A stretch of 64,000 bases of DNA from JAUIAS01 sp030425395 (GCA_043553855.1 CP121336.1:2542001-2606000), one strand, 5' to 3'; shown: positions 26,565 through 35,106, counted from the first letter of the stretch. Numbers and translations are program-made. Notes: a model not told the origin generated them from the sequence alone.

Positions 26565-26899
26565 TTGGGGGCGGGCAGGAGCGTCCAGACAGCGCCGCAA
26601 CGCCCGCAGCCTTTCCCCCGCATTAACCTTAACGCGGCAGTTTCGCCCGCGTTGCAACACAAGGCCGGGTCTGGCACCCCGGCCAACCCTTAGGAAACGG
26701 ATGCGCGTTGACACCGCGCAGACCTCTGAACGGTTCAGACCCCGGATTGACACCCGGTCCACCTTCCGAATTGGCGGCGCCGCCCATTTAACGAGCTACA
26801 GCAGCGATATGTAGGAACCCGGCGGGCCACAGCGGCCCCGACTGGGCAAAAGGGTTGTGCGGAACAGCCCGCCAAGCGGCCCGCGCGCGTCGGCTTGGC
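26565..26899. other. Intergenic stretch between convergent denD and ACR3 genes
   Basis: 335 bases between the ends of two converging operons. I see no convincing gene or clean terminator, only short GC-rich inverted segments (for example GGCGGGCC near 26821) without T runs. Confidence 0.6.
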
Positions 26900-27907
26900 T
26901 CAGGCAAACCGCCCGCGCGTCCGGTTGGCAAAGGCCACCAGCGACAGCATCACCGGCACTTCCACCAGAACACCGACAACCGTGGCCAGCGCCGCACCGG
27001 AATGCAGGCCAAAGAGGCTGATCGCCACGGCAACCGCCAGTTCAAAGAAATTCGACGTGCCGATCATCGCGCAGGGGGCCGCGATGCGGTGCGGGACGCG
27101 CAGCATCCACGCCGCGCCGTAACCCAGGAAAAAGATACCATAGCTCTGGATCAGGATCGGTATCGCGATCAATGCGATAATGCCGGGGCTGGCCCAGATC
27201 GTCGGCCCCTGCAGGCCAAACAGGATCATCACAGTGGCGATCAGGCCGATCACCGAAAAGGGTTTGACCCGCTTCAGAAAGCTGTCGATGGCCTCCGCGC
27301 GGGCCAGCCTGCGGCGGGTCAGCAAACCGGCCACCAGCGGCAGAACGATGAACAGCGCAACCGACAAAAGCAGCGTTTCCCAAGGCACAACGATATCCGT
27401 CACGCCCAGCAGGAACGCCACAATCGGGGCGAAAGCAAACACCATGATCAGATCGTTCACAGTGACCTGAACCAGCGTATAGTTCGGATCGCCCTTGGTC
27501 AGATGCGACCACACAAACACCATCGCGGTGCAGGGCGCGGCCCCCAAAAGGATCAGCCCCGCGATATACTGGCTGGCGTCTTCGGGTGCGATCAGGTCGG
27601 CAAAGACAACCTCGAAAAACAGCACGCCGAGGGCTGCCATGGAAAACGGTTTGATCAGCCAGTTCACGACAAGCGTGATCACAAGCCCCTTTGGTTGACG
27701 CGCCACATCCTGCAACGCGCCCGGATCAACACCGACCATCATCGGATACACCATCGCCCAGATCAAAAGCGCGATGACCAGATTGACCTTGGCGATTTCC
27801 ATCGCGGCGACGAACTGGAACAGTCCGGGAAACAGATTTCCCAGAACCATCCCAAAGACGATCGCCAGAAACACCCAGACAGAAAGGTAACGTTCAAAAA
27901 GGTTCAC
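26900..27907 (-). CDS. arsB: ACR3 family arsenite efflux permease
   Basis: A 335-residue protein read from GTG 27907, with GGAGA 8 bases upstream. It has ten or so hydrophobic segments and the ACR3 hallmark AAPCTAMVFVWSHL, containing the essential cysteine, followed by D-P-N-Y-T-L-V-Q-V-x-V-N-D-L-I-M. ACR3 exports As(III) from the cytoplasm. No arsR, arsC or arsH is adjacent. Instead the gene lies 42 bases downstream of a hydroxyacid dehydrogenase that carries a GntR operator, so it may be expressed with the sugar-acid genes. The symbol is used for the ACR3-type arsenite carrier (also called acr3). Confidence 0.88.
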   Translation of the reverse strand: MNLFERYLSVWVFLAIVFGMVLGNLFPGLFQFVAAMEIAKVNLVIALLIWAMVYPMMVGVDPGALQDVARQPKGLVITLVVNWLIKPFSMAALGVLFFEVVFADLIAPEDASQYIAGLILLGAAPCTAMVFVWSHLTKGDPNYTLVQVTVNDLIMVFAFAPIVAFLLGVTDIVVPWETLLLSVALFIVLPLVAGLLTRRRLARAEAIDSFLKRVKPFSVIGLIATVMILFGLQGPTIWASPGIIALIAIPILIQSYGIFFLGYGAAWMLRVPHRIAAPCAMIGTSNFFELAVAVAISLFGLHSGAALATVVGVLVEVPVMLSLVAFANRTRGRFA

Positions 27908-27949
27908 GGGTCTGTCTCCAGCCGATGCGGCAAGGGGGGCACCTTGCGA

Positions 27950-28888
27950 TCAGTTCACCGGTGTCAGCAACTCTGCGCCCGCATGGAAGGCGGCCACGTT
28001 GTCGCGTTGCAACTGGCCCATGGCGGCGCGGGTTTCGACCGTGCCGGAGCCCTGATGCGGCTGGATCACCACGTTGGGCAGGGCATAGAAACGCGGGTCG
28101 ATGTTCGGCTCGCCCAGGAAAACGTCCAGCGCCGCCCCCGCGATCCTGCCGGTTTCCAGCGCATCCAGCATCGCGGCCTCGTCAATCGTGGTCCCGCGCG
28201 AGATATTGGCGATCACCCCGCGCGGCCCCAGCGCGTCGATCATCTCGGCCGAGACGAAATTCTCGGTGTCCTTGCCGCCCACCAGCGCCACGACCAGCGT
28301 ATCCACCGCGCCCGCCAGTGCGACCGGATCGGCGTGATAGGTCCAGCCGGGCGTGTCTTTTTCGCTGCGGGCGTAATAGTGGATATCCATTTTGAACGCG
28401 GCAAGGCGGTTGGCGATCTCGCGTCCGATCCGGCCAAGGCCGACGATGCCCACGGTGCCGCCCGACATCGTGCGGTTCAGGCGGTATTCGCCCTTTGCCT
28501 TCCACTCTCCTGATCGTGCCCAAGCCGAAGCGTGCTCCATCTCGCGCATCTGCATCAGCAGCATGCCCACCGCGATATCGGCGACATCGTCATTCAGAAC
28601 GTCAGGGGTGTTGGTGACCTTGATGCCCCGCGCATTGGCGGCATCCACGTCGATGGCGTCATAGCCAACACCGTAGTTGGCCACCAGTCCCAGCGCGGGC
28701 AGCAGATCCATTTCCGCGGCACCAAAAGGGTGATGCCCCTTGAAGGCCACCGCGCGGATGCCCGCGCGCGTGCTCTCGTCCAGCGCCGCGACTTCGGACG
28801 GACCCCCGACAAGGACCGGATCAAAGCCGGCGTTCAGGGCGTCGCGGTCGCTGTCGCTGTAGGGCCCGATAACGAGGGTGGCGGTCAT
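27950..28888 (-). CDS. D-2-hydroxyacid dehydrogenase, glyoxylate/hydroxypyruvate reductase-like
   Basis: A 312-residue protein; I start at ATG 28888, since the longer frame would cross the operator. Motifs are VANYGVGYDAIDVDAANARG, the Rossmann motif VGIVGLGRIGREIA (about residue 148), catalytic Arg in NISRGTTIDE, Glu in LDVFLGEPN, and His in VIQPHQGSGT. These are the R/E/H triad of the family (GhrB, HprA). It reduces glyoxylate, hydroxypyruvate or a 2-keto sugar acid. The operator core at 28915 ends 27 bases before the start codon side, so repression by the local GntR protein is likely. Confidence 0.87.
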   Translation of the reverse strand: MTATLVIGPYSDSDRDALNAGFDPVLVGGPSEVAALDESTRAGIRAVAFKGHHPFGAAEMDLLPALGLVANYGVGYDAIDVDAANARGIKVTNTPDVLNDDVADIAVGMLLMQMREMEHASAWARSGEWKAKGEYRLNRTMSGGTVGIVGLGRIGREIANRLAAFKMDIHYYARSEKDTPGWTYHADPVALAGAVDTLVVALVGGKDTENFVSAEMIDALGPRGVIANISRGTTIDEAAMLDALETGRIAGAALDVFLGEPNIDPRFYALPNVVIQPHQGSGTVETRAAMGQLQRDNVAAFHAGAELLTPVN

Positions 28889-28910
28889 GGCGGGGATTCT
28901 CCGTGGCTGA

Positions 28911-28928
28911 AATCTGGTATACCAAACG
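28911..28928. promoter_or_regulatory. GntR operator 4
   Basis: Core TGGTATACCA at 28915-28924 with flanks AATC and AACG. It lies between the ApnO stop (28985) and the start of the 2-hydroxyacid dehydrogenase (28888, minus), and so should govern the dehydrogenase and the ACR3 gene behind it. Confidence 0.78.
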
Positions 28929-28984
28929 ATACGCCCCCGCCACGCGGTGTCAATGCCCGCCACGCAGCGCAGAAAGCGATCCTG

Positions 28985-29824
28985 TCAGCCTTCGCAAATC
29001 TCCTCGACCGACCTGCGCACCGCCCCGAGGTCGAATATCCGGTCCAGCCAATCGGGTTGAAAGATCACGTCGCGGGCCTTGTCGATGGCCATCAGCGCCC
29101 CGTCCGAGAATTTGCCCTCGGGGAAAATGCCAAAGGCGATCGCCAGTTCGATCTTGAGATGCCCCAGCACGAAATCATGGGCGGCGGCTTCGGGCACCCC
29201 CATGGACACGGCGCGGTCGGTGGCATCGCGCAAGGCCAGGCACAGGGTCGCGGCCACGGTTTCCGACAACGCCGGTTCCAGCACCGCGATGTTCTCCAGC
29301 GTGCAGCGGTGCGATCGGGCCACCGGGGCATAGATCCGGCGCGCGATGGCCTCGCACAGGGCATAGTGGTCTTCCGGTCCCTGAATGAGCGCACAGACAA
29401 TGCCCTGCGGTGCCGCGATCCCGCCAAAGTAGTCTTCCTGCGCGGCGACGCTGTCCTGCGCCTCAAGGATATGCGGATGGCAGGGATGGGTGCAGAAATA
29501 GGTCACGTCGTCCCGCACCGGCATTTGTCCGGCATAGGGCGCTGCGGCATCCAGAACGATCACCGCCGCACCGGGTTTGAGCCTGTCGATAAAGCCATGC
29601 GCGATCTTGCCGATTAGCCGATCCGGCACCGCCATCACCACCACATCGGCGCGGGCCAGCGCGGTGTCCTGATCGGTGGTTTGCAACCCGGTTTCGGCTT
29701 GCAACCTGTCGCGGCCCTCGGGCGAGATTTCGACCGGGTCCAGATCGTAATCCGACCCCATCAGATTGCGCGCGATGCGCACGCCCATTTTTCCACCGGC
29801 CCCCAGCAAAGCGATCCGTGTCAT
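28985..29824 (-). CDS. apnO: D-apionate oxidoisomerase-like dehydrogenase
   Basis: A 279-residue protein: Rossmann motif MTRIALLGAGGKMGVRIARN at the N-terminus and a 6-phosphogluconate dehydrogenase-like helical C-terminus. CTHPCHPHILEAQ and YFGGIAAPQGIVCALIQGP lie in the middle. As I recall, this is the family shown to be D-apionate oxidoisomerase, making 3-oxo-isoapionate. The adjacent, overlapping kinase and RuBisCO-like protein are its known partners, which strengthens the call. It overlaps the kinase by four bases and ends the operon that begins with gntR. Confidence 0.8.
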   Translation of the reverse strand: MTRIALLGAGGKMGVRIARNLMGSDYDLDPVEISPEGRDRLQAETGLQTTDQDTALARADVVVMAVPDRLIGKIAHGFIDRLKPGAAVIVLDAAAPYAGQMPVRDDVTYFCTHPCHPHILEAQDSVAAQEDYFGGIAAPQGIVCALIQGPEDHYALCEAIARRIYAPVARSHRCTLENIAVLEPALSETVAATLCLALRDATDRAVSMGVPEAAAHDFVLGHLKIELAIAFGIFPEGKFSDGALMAIDKARDVIFQPDWLDRIFDLGAVRRSVEEICEG

Positions 29825-31215
29825 GTGTCCTGTCCTTTCGTTGCGGTGCCACCACCGCGTTTGATCCAGCCAAAGTAATCGGGGCTTCCCATTTGCCCGC
29901 CCTTCAGTGCGAGTTGCAGCCCGGCCAGCGCCGGGTCGTCCGAATGTGCCGCCAGAAGCGCCGCACCGGGTATCGTGGGGGCCAGCGCCGTGACCGCGAA
30001 GATATCGAGCTGCCGCGCGGCGTGGCCCGATGTATCGCCGCCCGAGATCACCGCGCGGCGGATACCGGTGTCCTTCAAAAGACGTTTGAGGCAGCGCCCG
30101 AGCGCCGCGCCGATCCGCGCGTTGGCGTCCTCATCGCTCAGCCCTGCGGCATCCCGCGCCGCGTGCATGGCAGAAATCGCCGGATCGTCCGGGCCGCGCG
30201 CCGAACAGATCAGCGGATCACGCCCCCGGGCAAGGGCGTCCATCGCCGCTTGCACAGCCTGCGCTTCGGCGGTGGTGTCACCGCGCATGACGGCCCCCAC
30301 ATCCAGCGCGATGATGGCAAAGCCATGCGCCTCGGCGTGGGTGATCTGTGCCGCCGTGATCGGCGAAACGGAGCCGGAGACCGCCAGAATCCGGTCCACC
30401 GCACCGGCGCTGGCGTCGCGATCCTGCGCGGGGATCAGCCCCGCATCGCGCCAGTGGGCGGTCAGGGCGTATTCGACCCCTTGCGATCCCACGACAAACC
30501 TTTGGTCCGCAAACCTTTGGCCCGCTGTGGAATCCGGCCAGATCAGCGCGCCGCCGCGCGCCATGTGGGTCTGCGTCATGGCATCTATCGTGACCACCTG
30601 CGCCCCCTGCGCGAGCTGACGGGCCAGCGCGGCGGCAGGGTCGGTGTCAAGGTCTTCGATCGTGATCGCGCCAAAGCGGCAGGCGGTCTGCTGCGATAGA
30701 TGGCGCGCGACATCGGCCTCGCCCATCGGGGTCACGGGATGGGTGGCCATGACCGGGTGACGGTCCAGACGGAACACCCCCTCGGGCGTGCCCGCAAAGA
30801 GATGACCGAACGCCTGATAGCGTCGCATCACGGGGGCGGCGATCAGGCAGGGCACCCACCCCGCGCCCATGGTCGCGCGGCCCAGATCAATCGCCCGCCC
30901 GATCGAACCCACATGCGGCGCGCTGTCGAGGGTGGAGCAGACCTTGTAATGCACGACGGGCGCGCCCGTCGCCGCCAGAGCGGCAAGGATCGGCGGCAGT
31001 TCCCGGTCCATCCAGTCCGGCGTGTGGCTGCGCGCGGTGGTGGCGATGCCGATGCCGCGCACACCGGGAAACCGCGCCAGTTGATCGCGCGTCGGCGGCA
31101 TCAGGAACAACACCGCGGGCAGCCCCGCGAACTCCAGCACTTCCATGGTCGCGGCAGAGCCGGTGAAATCGTCCCCGACCCATGCCACCAAAGGCCCGTC
31201 CGCAAACCCCGTCAT
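29821..31215 (-). CDS. oiaK: 3-oxo-isoapionate kinase, DUF1537 family
   Basis: A 464-residue protein with the two DUF1537 domains. The N-terminal substrate domain begins VAWVGDDFTGSAATMEVLEF. The C-terminal nucleotide domain has VISGGDTSGHAARQL and LKGGQMGSPDYF. DUF1537 kinases phosphorylate four-carbon acid sugars or 3-oxo-isoapionate. Placement between ApnO and a RuBisCO-like protein, all with ATGA overlaps, favours the apionate route. An OtnK-type role with DenD is the main alternative. Confidence 0.82.
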   Translation of the reverse strand: MTGFADGPLVAWVGDDFTGSAATMEVLEFAGLPAVLFLMPPTRDQLARFPGVRGIGIATTARSHTPDWMDRELPPILAALAATGAPVVHYKVCSTLDSAPHVGSIGRAIDLGRATMGAGWVPCLIAAPVMRRYQAFGHLFAGTPEGVFRLDRHPVMATHPVTPMGEADVARHLSQQTACRFGAITIEDLDTDPAAALARQLAQGAQVVTIDAMTQTHMARGGALIWPDSTAGQRFADQRFVVGSQGVEYALTAHWRDAGLIPAQDRDASAGAVDRILAVSGSVSPITAAQITHAEAHGFAIIALDVGAVMRGDTTAEAQAVQAAMDALARGRDPLICSARGPDDPAISAMHAARDAAGLSDEDANARIGAALGRCLKRLLKDTGIRRAVISGGDTSGHAARQLDIFAVTALAPTIPGAALLAAHSDDPALAGLQLALKGGQMGSPDYFGWIKRGGGTATKGQDT

Positions 31216-32459
31216 GATCCGTAGGCGCCAAGCGCGCGGGCCAGCGCGGGGTTGTTACGGGCGTGCGTGCGGGCCGGGATTCCGGCGATAGCGCCCTCCC
31301 ATGCCTGACGCAGCGATTGCACCCCTGCTGCGGGCCCGTCGGGATGCGCCATGATCCCGCCGCCCGCCGCATAGATACAATCGGCGCGGCCAAGCCGCCG
31401 GTAGGTTTCTTCGGGCTGGATGGCCGTCTGGCCCGAGGAAAACACAGGCATCGGAACACAGGGCGCATCGTCGAACATCGGCGTCAGCAGCGATCGGGCC
31501 GAGGCAAGAACGCTGTCGTCGGATTCGCTGAACTTGTTGGACAGGCCGTTGACGTGCATGTGGTCTGCCCCGGCCAGCCGCCAGAGCTTGGACCACGCCG
31601 CGTAGTCCCACCCAAGCCCCGGCGCGCGCGACAGGTATCCCCAGCCGTTGCGGTGGGCGTGGATCGGTAATTCGCTGTGCCGCGCCAGCCCGAGCATCCC
31701 ACTCAGCCCGACCGAGTTGAGGCTGACCATCACACAGGTGCCGCCCAGATCCCGGATCAGATCGTGACGGCGGCGCATGTCGTCGATCTCGCCGGTCAGG
31801 TTGAAGGCATACATCACCTTCTTGCCGGTGCGGTCGGCGTGGTCGTTGATAACCCGCATCACCGCGCGGGCGCGATCCTCGAACCGGCAGGCGGGGCCGT
31901 CGGCCTGCAGTTCGTCATCCTTGACAAAGTCGATCCCCGCCTCGGCCAGAGTGCCGGTAAGAGCGGCGGTGTCCTCGGGCGACAGGCCGACCGATGGCTT
32001 GATGATCGTGCCGATCAGGGGGCCTGCGGCCACGCCTGACAGGCGGCGGGTGCCCTCGATGCCAAATCGCGGGCCGGGGTTGGCATCGGCAAAGGCGCGC
32101 GGCAGACGGATATCGCGGATGCGCAGCCCGGAAAACTGGCGCAGCTCGAACAGGTTGCCCGCAACCGTGGCCATCAGGTTGGGCAGGTCCGGCCCGATAT
32201 TGTCCATGGGCCACGACAGCGTGACGCGCGCACGCGTGTATTCTGCGCCGGTGTTGCCGCCGGGCAGGGCGGGCGCGTCAACGGTTTCCACCACCTCGAT
32301 GGTTTCGACCCGCGCCCCGGCACGCGCGTGCAGTTCCGGCGTTTCGCCCGGCACCGCGACAAACGTGCCCGAGCTTTGTTCGCCCGCCATGACATCCGCC
32401 GCGCGCTGCGGATCGTCCGGGGTTTCGATCAGGTAATCGGCTTCGATCCGGTCGCTCAT
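31212..32459 (-). CDS. RuBisCO-like protein of 3-oxo-isoapionate-4-phosphate metabolism (OiaX/OiaT type)
   Basis: A 415-residue RuBisCO large-subunit homologue (form IV). GTIIKPSVGLSPE (about residue 150) holds the catalytic lysine region, and DFVKDDE (about 178) keeps the carbamylated lysine with the Asp and Glu metal ligands. HAHRNGWG and AAGGGIMAHPDG are also recognisable. It is shorter than true RuBisCO, and no small subunit or PRK is near. In apionate clusters such proteins either decarboxylate 3-oxo-isoapionate-4-phosphate (OiaX) or cleave it by transcarboxylation and hydrolysis to 3-phosphoglycerate and glycolate (OiaT). I cannot tell which by eye. Confidence 0.8.
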   Translation of the reverse strand: MSDRIEADYLIETPDDPQRAADVMAGEQSSGTFVAVPGETPELHARAGARVETIEVVETVDAPALPGGNTGAEYTRARVTLSWPMDNIGPDLPNLMATVAGNLFELRQFSGLRIRDIRLPRAFADANPGPRFGIEGTRRLSGVAAGPLIGTIIKPSVGLSPEDTAALTGTLAEAGIDFVKDDELQADGPACRFEDRARAVMRVINDHADRTGKKVMYAFNLTGEIDDMRRRHDLIRDLGGTCVMVSLNSVGLSGMLGLARHSELPIHAHRNGWGYLSRAPGLGWDYAAWSKLWRLAGADHMHVNGLSNKFSESDDSVLASARSLLTPMFDDAPCVPMPVFSSGQTAIQPEETYRRLGRADCIYAAGGGIMAHPDGPAAGVQSLRQAWEGAIAGIPARTHARNNPALARALGAYGS

Positions 32460-33172
32460 GTCGCGTTCTCCTGATGATAGAGCGCATTGGCGCGTTCGAG
32501 GTGATCGCGCATCGACTGGGCGGCGGCCTGCGAGTTTCCGGCGCTGATCGCATCAAGGATGTTGCGATGTTCGCGCAGGGTCAGCGCCTCAAGCCCCAGT
32601 TTGCGCACCTGTTCGACATGAAAGCTGCGCATCCAGCCAAAGACGCCATCGCTCAGCGCCTCGAAGATTGGATTTCCGGACACTGCGGCAATGCGCCGGT
32701 GAAAGGCGGCGTCGTGATCCAGAAACGCTTCGGGGTCGGGTTGCGCGGCCGTCTGGGCGGCGATGATGGCGGTCAGCTCAGCGATATCGTCGGCGGTGCG
32801 GCGCGTCGCGGCAACGCGCGCCATTTCGACCTCAAGCGCGATGCGGGCCTGCTTGAGGTGCTCCAGCGACCGGTCGCCATGGGTCAGCAGATGGCGCATG
32901 CTTGTGGCAAGCTGGTCCACCATTGCGTCAACCGAAGGCGATGCCACGCGCGGACGCCCGCCATGGCGGATGTCCACGATGCCCATGTGCTGCAAGCCCT
33001 GCATCGCCTCGCGGATGGCGGGGCGGCCCACGCCGTATTGCGCCATCAGTTCGCGTTCCGAGGGCAGGGCGTCACCGGGGCGCAGTCCGCTGCGGCGGAT
33101 CAGGTCCAGCAAACGGTCCTGCACCGCATCCGACAGTTTCCGGGGTTTTATCGATTCTGGCATACTCATCAT
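32456..33172 (-). CDS. GntR/FadR-type transcriptional regulator of the sugar-acid regulon
   Basis: A 238-residue regulator from ATG 33172 (ATG 33169 and 33163 are also possible; none has a strong ribosome site). Residues about 10-75 are a winged helix: PGDALPSERELMAQYGVGRP and AIREAMQGLQHMGIVDIRHG. The C-terminal FCD domain carries the metal-ligand region D-H-D-A-A-F-H-R-R-I and H in LREHRNIL. It is the first gene of its operon, overlapping the RuBisCO-like gene by four bases. It is the only GntR-family gene in the window and is therefore the best candidate for binding the five GGTATACC palindromes. A half-site TGGTAT lies right over its start, suggesting autoregulation. Confidence 0.87.
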   Translation of the reverse strand: MMSMPESIKPRKLSDAVQDRLLDLIRRSGLRPGDALPSERELMAQYGVGRPAIREAMQGLQHMGIVDIRHGGRPRVASPSVDAMVDQLATSMRHLLTHGDRSLEHLKQARIALEVEMARVAATRRTADDIAELTAIIAAQTAAQPDPEAFLDHDAAFHRRIAAVSGNPIFEALSDGVFGWMRSFHVEQVRKLGLEALTLREHRNILDAISAGNSQAAAQSMRDHLERANALYHQENAT

Positions 33173-33270
33173 ACCAGTTGTGATCCGAAAATCCGGGATG
33201 CGCAACCGTCCCCGGCTGTCTTGACGCTTTCCATGGCGGTGGGATTTGGCTATCAGATTGATAATACCGG

Positions 33271-33288
33271 ATTTTGGTATACCAGATT
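33271..33288. promoter_or_regulatory. GntR operator 5
   Basis: Core TGGTATACCA at 33275-33284 in the divergent space between gntR (start 33172, minus) and the aminotransferase (start 33324, plus). An ATACC half-site lies about 12 bases to its left. Confidence 0.8.
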
Positions 33289-33323
33289 TTTTTGCCGCAA
33301 AGGCACCGCTGAAGGAAACGCGC

Positions 33324-34493
33324 ATGTCCGATCTCCAATTCGCCCAGAGCCTGTCGCGGCTGGGCACCGAATCCGCTTTCGTCGTCCTTGCCCGCGCGCA
33401 GGCTCTGGCCGCGCAGGGGCAGGACATCATCAACCTTGGAATCGGCCAGCCGGATTTCCGCACGCCCGACCATATCGTCGAGGCGGGGATCAAGGCGCTG
33501 CGCGACGGGCATCATGGCTATACTCCGGCCAATGGTATCCCCGCCCTGCGCGAGGCGGTGGCGGGCGACCTGAACCGCCGTCACGGGGTCGAGGTGAACC
33601 CCGACAACGTGGTTGTGGTGCCTGGGGGCAAACCCACGATGTTCTTTGCCGTCATGATGTTCGGCGAACCGGGGGCCGAGATCATGTATCCCAACCCCGG
33701 CTTCCCGATTTACGAATCCGTCATCAAATATTCCGGCGCGACGCCGGTGCCGATTGCCCTGCGCGAAGAGAACGGATTTGCCTTTTCCGCCGAAGAAGTG
33801 CTGGGCCAGATCACCCCGCGCACCCGGCTGATCATCATCAACAGCCCCGCCAACCCCACGGGCGGCGTGACCCCCAAGGAAGAGATCGACAAGCTGGTCG
33901 AGGGGCTGATGGATCATCCGCAGGTGGCGCTGATGTCGGACGAGATCTATTCAAACATGCTCTATGGCGGGCGCGACCACGTGAGCCTGCTGCAATACCC
34001 CGAAATCCGCGACCGGCTGATCATGCTGGACGGCTGGTCCAAGACCTATGCGATGACGGGCTGGCGGCTGGGATACGCGGTGTGGCCGGATGCCTGCGTG
34101 GATCATGTCACGCGGCTGTGCATCAACGATCATTCCTGCGTGAATGCGGCGACCCAATACGCCGGGCTGGCCGCGCTGACCGGGCCGCAGGACGCGGTGC
34201 ATGACATGGTGGCCGAGTTCGACGAACGGCGTAAGGTGATTGTCGAGGCTCTGAATTCCCTGCCGGGGGTGTCGTGCACGGATGCGGCGGGGGCGTTCTA
34301 TGCGTTTCCGAATATCACCGGCACGGGGATGACGTCGATGCAGGCGCAGAACCGGTTCCTGGACGAGGCGGGCGTCGCCACGGTGTCGGGGACAAGTTTC
34401 GGCGCGATGGGCGAAGGCTACGTGCGGTTCTCCTACGCCAACTCGACCGAGAATATCGTGGCCGCAATCGACCGAATTCGCGGGATTCTCTAA
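33324..34493 (+). CDS. Class I/II aminotransferase
   Basis: A 389-residue PLP enzyme; ATG 33324 has GAAGGAAA upstream. Fold-type I motifs are visible: G-I-G-Q-P-D-F near residue 40, NSPANPTGG (about 173-181), SDEIYSN with the PLP-binding Asp and Tyr, and the Schiff-base lysine in GWSKTYAMTGWRLGY (about 238). The C-terminal carboxylate-binding Arg is in YVRFSYANS. It moves an amino group between an amino acid and a 2-keto acid; the substrate is unknown. The operator 40 bases upstream places it in the sugar-acid regulon, which fits the presence of the AzlCD and LysE exporters. Confidence 0.87.
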   Translation: MSDLQFAQSLSRLGTESAFVVLARAQALAAQGQDIINLGIGQPDFRTPDHIVEAGIKALRDGHHGYTPANGIPALREAVAGDLNRRHGVEVNPDNVVVVPGGKPTMFFAVMMFGEPGAEIMYPNPGFPIYESVIKYSGATPVPIALREENGFAFSAEEVLGQITPRTRLIIINSPANPTGGVTPKEEIDKLVEGLMDHPQVALMSDEIYSNMLYGGRDHVSLLQYPEIRDRLIMLDGWSKTYAMTGWRLGYAVWPDACVDHVTRLCINDHSCVNAATQYAGLAALTGPQDAVHDMVAEFDERRKVIVEALNSLPGVSCTDAAGAFYAFPNITGTGMTSMQAQNRFLDEAGVATVSGTSFGAMGEGYVRFSYANSTENIVAAIDRIRGIL

Positions 34494-34500
34494 GGGCAGG

Positions 34501-34519
34501 GGGCGCGTCCAGCGCGCCC
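34501..34519 (+). terminator. GC-rich hairpin after the aminotransferase
   Basis: GGGCGCG (34501-34507) pairs with CGCGCCC (34513-34519) across a five-base loop, 8 bases after the stop codon. There is no T run, so termination strength is uncertain. Confidence 0.5.
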
Positions 34520-35106
34520 TCGGCTTGGCGTGGCCGAGACCCGGAGACGATCCGGTTCGAAGCACCACCCGAAAAGAGCAAAGCCGGGCCTGCGGGACAA
34601 AGCAACCCGCCGTTCCCCGCAGCGAAGCCCCGCTTTGATTGCTGCGCAAAGGCAGCGAAAAGGAGTAGGGGTGGGGGAGTGGGCGTGCGGTGCGTTCGTC
34701 TCGGATGTCCGCAGTGCGCAGATAGTGGGCTTTGCAAAGTCTGGCCCGTTTCCCGACAGCGGACATTCGTTTAGCGTGCGGCGAAAGCCGGGTTTGAGCC
34801 CAAGGTGTACTTTGAATTCTCTCGCTGTGTGCACTCGCAGCGTCAGAAATGCCGCGCAAGCAAGACATTTGGTGCTGCCGCGCAGCGGAAAGAGCAGTCA
34901 TTTTTGTAGACCGCAGCGTGGAAAAAACCTCGAATTTGCAGGTCGTGAGACAAAGGGTAAATTCGCTGCGATTTTCAAAGGTCGGTTTTTCGAATCCGCG
35001 TTCCGGCCGTTCGTGGTCGACTTAGAGAAGGTTGGAAAAGCGACCATTATGAAGTCCACATCCTATGGATACTAATAAAAAACAAACCAATGTATCGAGG
35101 GTAAGT
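34520..35106. repeat. Gene-poor stretch with a diverged dispersed repeat (copy A)
   Basis: 587 bases without a credible gene. The frames that stay open read as low-complexity Arg/Ser/Pro chains. The segment 34796-34850, beginning GAGCCCAA and containing TCTCGCTG, is a diverged match in the same orientation to 46395-46450. It may be a remnant of an older sequence family. Confidence 0.45.

Noticed and set aside
31212..32459. Reading the RuBisCO-like protein as a CO2-fixing RuBisCO
   Set aside because: It is short for RuBisCO, there is no small subunit or phosphoribulokinase, and it is embedded in an apionate-type operon.
34530..35075. A 181-codon open frame after the aminotransferase
   Set aside because: No family features, low-complexity Arg/Lys/Pro composition and no ribosome site; it overlaps the dispersed repeat and is probably chance.
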